Assembly (NCBI GenBank): GCA_021819025.1
Contig: JAKASN010000073.1
Location: 1-7,695, forward strand
Direction of reading: 5' to 3'
Source of the DNA: Actinomycetes bacterium
Lineage (GTDB): Bacteria; Actinomycetota; Acidimicrobiia; Acidimicrobiales; Acidimicrobiaceae
DNA: 7,695 bases
Position numbers and translations under genes: made by a program. The notes under the pieces are model-generated. The model was not told the DNA's origin and searched no databases. It saw only the letters and a list, made by a program, of their open reading frames with translations. This document shows, piece after piece, positions 5,761 to 7,695 of the stretch (position 1 is its first letter; each line of letters starts with the position of its first letter).

Positions 5761-6546
5761 TCACCAGCCGAACAGGCCCCAAAGAGCGTCATGATTTGCC
5801 CCTCTACCTAAGTGAATCGCTGCGCTCGGTTCACGTCGGCCCCACAATGCGAGCAGGCGGATCGCCGGCTCAAGGTAGGCGTCGACTCGCCTGTCTTCAA
5901 CGGATTCGGTACGAACTTCCAGAACACCGTTCGCTCGAGAAACAATCACGTCGTCCTGGGGTTCACTACGAAGCACAACGTGAAAGTCCCCGAGCGGATG
6001 CTTCGCGACCCGCAATCGATTCTCAAAGGCCTCAGCGAGTACGGGCATTTCAGTAAGGATCTTGATGGCGTGCACCGTGAGTTCGGGTTGAGCGAGCATC
6101 TCCCATCCGACCTCGTCGCGCCCGACGATGTCCCAGCGGTGCAAAGTGCGCTCACTGCGCGAGTGCGTCACAAACTCTGCGGCGTGCATCAGTCTGCCCG
6201 TAAACGGCACCGCGTCATCGACGTGCGCAGCGAGCCGGTCGCGCGCCCGCTTCGCGCGTTCAACCTGTTCAAAGAGAAGAGGACGCAGTAGCCGATCCTC
6301 CATCGCGCAATACGGGGCCTCACGATCGTCGAACGGCCGCGTGTCGCGCGGTGTTCCACCGGCCAAATGATTCTCAATCAAGTCAGCAATCTCCTGTGAA
6401 CCGGCTGCCAGATGCGCGGTGATTTCATGTACCGTCCAACCTTGACAGGCCGTCAACCGGGAGGATCGAGAGGACATCAACGTTTCGATGAACTCCCTCC
6501 CTTCATCGACAACGGGCGACGGGTTTGCATTTCCAGTAGTCTCCAT
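5761..6546 (-). CDS. Maleylpyruvate isomerase (MDMPI/DinB-like) family mycothiol-dependent protein
   Basis: The 261-residue protein has an N-terminal DinB-like four-helix domain, with GWTVHEITAHLAAG at residues 37-49 and FVTHSRSERTLHRWDIVGRD at 125-144. A C-terminal MDMPI-C-like domain covers roughly 160-261 (DAYLEPAIRLLALWGRR). The metal triad is intact: H45, E132 and H136 match the His/Glu/His set of characterised mycothiol-dependent maleylpyruvate isomerase. Family members are metal-dependent thiol transferases or isomerases using mycothiol, so the host should make mycothiol. The true substrate is unknown, and nothing nearby belongs to gentisate degradation. The gene is convergent with alkA-ogt. 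The start at 6546 fits family length but has only GTCGGA directly before it, so it may be leaderless. Confidence 0.88.
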   Translation of the reverse strand: METTGNANPSPVVDEGREFIETLMSSRSSRLTACQGWTVHEITAHLAAGSQEIADLIENHLAGGTPRDTRPFDDREAPYCAMEDRLLRPLLFEQVERAKRARDRLAAHVDDAVPFTGRLMHAAEFVTHSRSERTLHRWDIVGRDEVGWEMLAQPELTVHAIKILTEMPVLAEAFENRLRVAKHPLGDFHVVLRSEPQDDVIVSRANGVLEVRTESVEDRRVDAYLEPAIRLLALWGRREPSAAIHLGRGANHDALWGLFGW

Positions 6547-6848
6547 TCCGACAATGGTAGGGACCGATACTGCCCATTATCTGGCGGAAATCAGACACCA
6601 CGTCTCTTTCTGACCGTATTTCTTGACGAGCTCCGGCTCCTGTCGAAAATCGGCTTTGCGTTACCGAATCCCAAAAGTCAGCCGGGATGTCCCGAGCAAG
6701 TATTCTACGATGCGAATGTCGTCGCGCGTCGTGACCCCTCACGCGGATCCCAAGATCGATTACCTTGGAAGGCGGCCCCGAGCGGTCGTTGCCACGCTCT
6801 CGGTAGCGAATTCGCTCGGGCACCATTTTGAACTGCAATGATTGATAC
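6547..6848. other. Divergent intergenic region without a supported gene
   Basis: This 302-base gap separates the divergent MDMPI-like gene and the decarboxylase pseudogene, so it should hold their promoters. On the minus strand AGATAAT near 6586-6580 resembles a -10 box for the MDMPI-like gene. On the plus strand TTGAAC near 6829 and GATACAT just before 6849 are too close together for a convincing promoter. Open frames exist in several phases here, but none has a ribosome site, consistent codon bias or recognisable domain. Confidence 0.4.
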
Positions 6849-7541
6849 ATGTCCGACCTTCGCGAATTACTCATCACCGCCACTCGAGTCGCTGACTACC
6901 GCGGGAGGGTGAACGAACTGGCTGTCTTTCCCGTGGTCGATCTCGACGACCTGCGCGCCGCACTCGGGCCTCTCCGCGATGGGCCAACCGCGGCCGCCAT
7001 CGACGAGTTGGTTCGAATCGTCGAACCCGCGCTCGTGGCGACGACCGGTCCGTGCTATTTCGGATTCGTAACCGGTGGGCCCTCGACGCTGCGACCGCTG
7101 CGGACATGCTCACGACCGGCTGGGATCAGAACGCCTTCAACGTGGTGATGTCACCCGGGGTGGCGATGGTTGAAGACGTGGTCGGTGCGTGGTTGACGGA
7201 CCCACTTGGTTTGCCGGCCCACGCGTCATTTGGGTTTGTGACCGGTGGTCAGGGTGCTAACACCGTTTCACTCAGCGGCAGCGCGTCACCACTTACTGGC
7301 CTGTTCGGTAGCCCCAGAGTGCGGGTCATAGCTAATGGTGAGGGCCACGCCATGATCGACATGGCACTGCGCGTCCTCGGCTTCGGTACTGGAATGCTGA
7401 AGCCTGTGGTCATGGACTCACAAGGCGCAATCGACACCGAAGACTTGGTCCACGTGCTGGATAGCGCTTCCCTGGGGCGAACCATCGTGTCTACAGGTCG
7501 GCAACGTCAAAACCGGTGCCTTCGATGACTCCAGCGTCGCG
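6849..7541 (+). pseudogene. PLP-dependent decarboxylase (group II / aromatic-L-amino-acid type), frameshifted and truncated
   Basis: The reading begins MSDLRELLITATRVADYRGR and proceeds to YFGFVTGG, the normal start of this family. Three breaks follow. Near 7077-7081 one base is missing (GG|GCC), and the continuation ALDAATAADMLTTGWDQNAF is in another frame. At 7274 an extra A precedes the AAARHHLLA segment, and about ten codons are lost at 7300-7301, which returns to the former frame at GLFGSPRVRVIANGEGHA. Near 7490 two bases are missing before LQVGNVKTGAFDD. Homology ends about 7530, before the HVDGAFG segment and the PLP-binding lysine, and repeat copy 2 follows. About half of the usual 450-480 residues is left, so it cannot be an active enzyme. 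Confidence 0.85.
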
Positions 7542-7695
7542 ATGAACATATCTGCGGCCCACCCGCCCGTGCTTCTCTTCCGCTCGGCCCTGCATCAGAT
7601 GGACCCTGATTTCGACGGCTCATCGCCACAGCGCCGACACCTCGCCGATCTCTTGAATCGCGTGTATGGTGCCGCCGAGCGTTCACGGTCGGATC
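7542..7695 (+). CDS. Unknown ORF starting in repeat copy 2 and running off the window
   Basis: The frame is open from the last decarboxylase fragment (about 7491) through ATG 7542 to the window end. It encodes MNISAAHPPVLLFRSALHQM, then DPDFDGSSPQRRHLADLLNR and VYGAAERSRSD. The part after the repeat looks like normal coding sequence and is probably the 3' part of the gene whose head lies at 3210. No ribosome site is visible before 7542, so it may not be expressed in this form. I do not recognise the family. Because the window ends here, its length is unknown. Confidence 0.45.
   Translation, partial: MNISAAHPPVLLFRSALHQMDPDFDGSSPQRRHLADLLNRVYGAAERSRSD
7551..7601 (+). repeat. 51-bp perfect direct repeat, copy 2
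   Basis: Identical to 3321-3371. It directly follows the point where the decarboxylase homology ends. Compared with copy 1 it retains one more base just downstream, which keeps the DPDFDG reading frame open. Confidence 0.95.

Larger units (their letters stand above)
3321..7601 (+). mobile_element. Possible inserted segment bounded by 51-bp direct repeats
   Basis: The repeats are 4,230 bp apart, exactly 1,410 codons, and both are read in the same frame of a disrupted ORF. Recombination between them would remove the alkA, ogt, MDMPI-like and decarboxylase genes and restore one open frame. No integrase, transposase or terminal inverted repeats were found inside. The mechanism is therefore unknown: site-specific integration with a duplicated core, homologous recombination, or duplication with decay all remain possible. 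The boundaries are given by the repeats alone. Confidence 0.35.

Noticed and set aside
6412..6831. Plus-strand ORF of 139 codons
   Set aside because: It begins antisense to the MDMPI-like gene, whose metal-binding residues are intact, and no domain appears in the remainder.
6503..6883. Minus-strand ORF of 126 codons in the divergent intergenic region
   Set aside because: It overlaps the start of both flanking genes, has no ribosome site and no recognisable motif.
1..7695. CRISPR array, tRNA or rRNA gene, riboswitch
   Set aside because: No regularly spaced repeats, no cloverleaf or CCA-ended structure and no known aptamer core seen; the only long repeat is the pair of 51-bp copies.

Overview
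The window looks like chromosomal DNA of a high-GC actinomycete, probably of the Mycobacteriales. Three things point there: an AdaA-AlkA fusion directly followed by an overlapping ogt (the arrangement known from Mycobacterium alkA-ogt), an enzyme of the mycothiol-dependent maleylpyruvate isomerase family, and GC-biased third codon positions. I cannot name the species.

Left part (1-3200) is accessory, phage-like and partly decayed. It opens with the 3' part of a NYN-domain nuclease gene on the plus strand, closed by a strong hairpin. Convergent to it lies a minus-strand group of phage-type small genes: an intact 142-residue protein (528-956), a tiny gene broken by an in-frame amber codon (1028-1183), and a candidate gene that becomes coherent only if one G is added to a G6 run (1359-1564). 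On the plus strand follows an overlapping gene pair that I read as a Panacea-type (PanAT) toxin-antitoxin module (1915-2794), then an HNH-endonuclease-like reading frame that has lost its key residues (2827-3135), ending in a structured repeat region (3099-3180).

Right part (3200-7695) is framed by a repeat. A 51-bp sequence at 3321-3371 recurs without a mismatch in direct orientation at 7551-7601. The offset is 4,230 bp, a multiple of three. Joining the 5' part of the ORF before copy 1 to the ORF after copy 2 would give one continuous reading frame. So the segment between the repeats looks like an insertion into, or rearrangement of, an unknown gene. It carries a palindrome-rich promoter region, alkA (AdaA-AlkA fusion, alkylation-damage sensing and base excision), ogt (O6-alkylguanine repair), a convergent mycothiol-dependent maleylpyruvate isomerase-like gene, and a PLP-dependent decarboxylase pseudogene with three frameshifts whose homology stops at repeat copy 2.

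Functionally, alkA-ogt is a complete adaptive-response operon and the best-supported part of the window. The TA pair may stabilise the accessory region. The most unusual features are the in-frame 51-bp direct repeat bracketing the repair operon, the two perfect inverted repeats in front of alkA, and the clustered gene decay on both sides.
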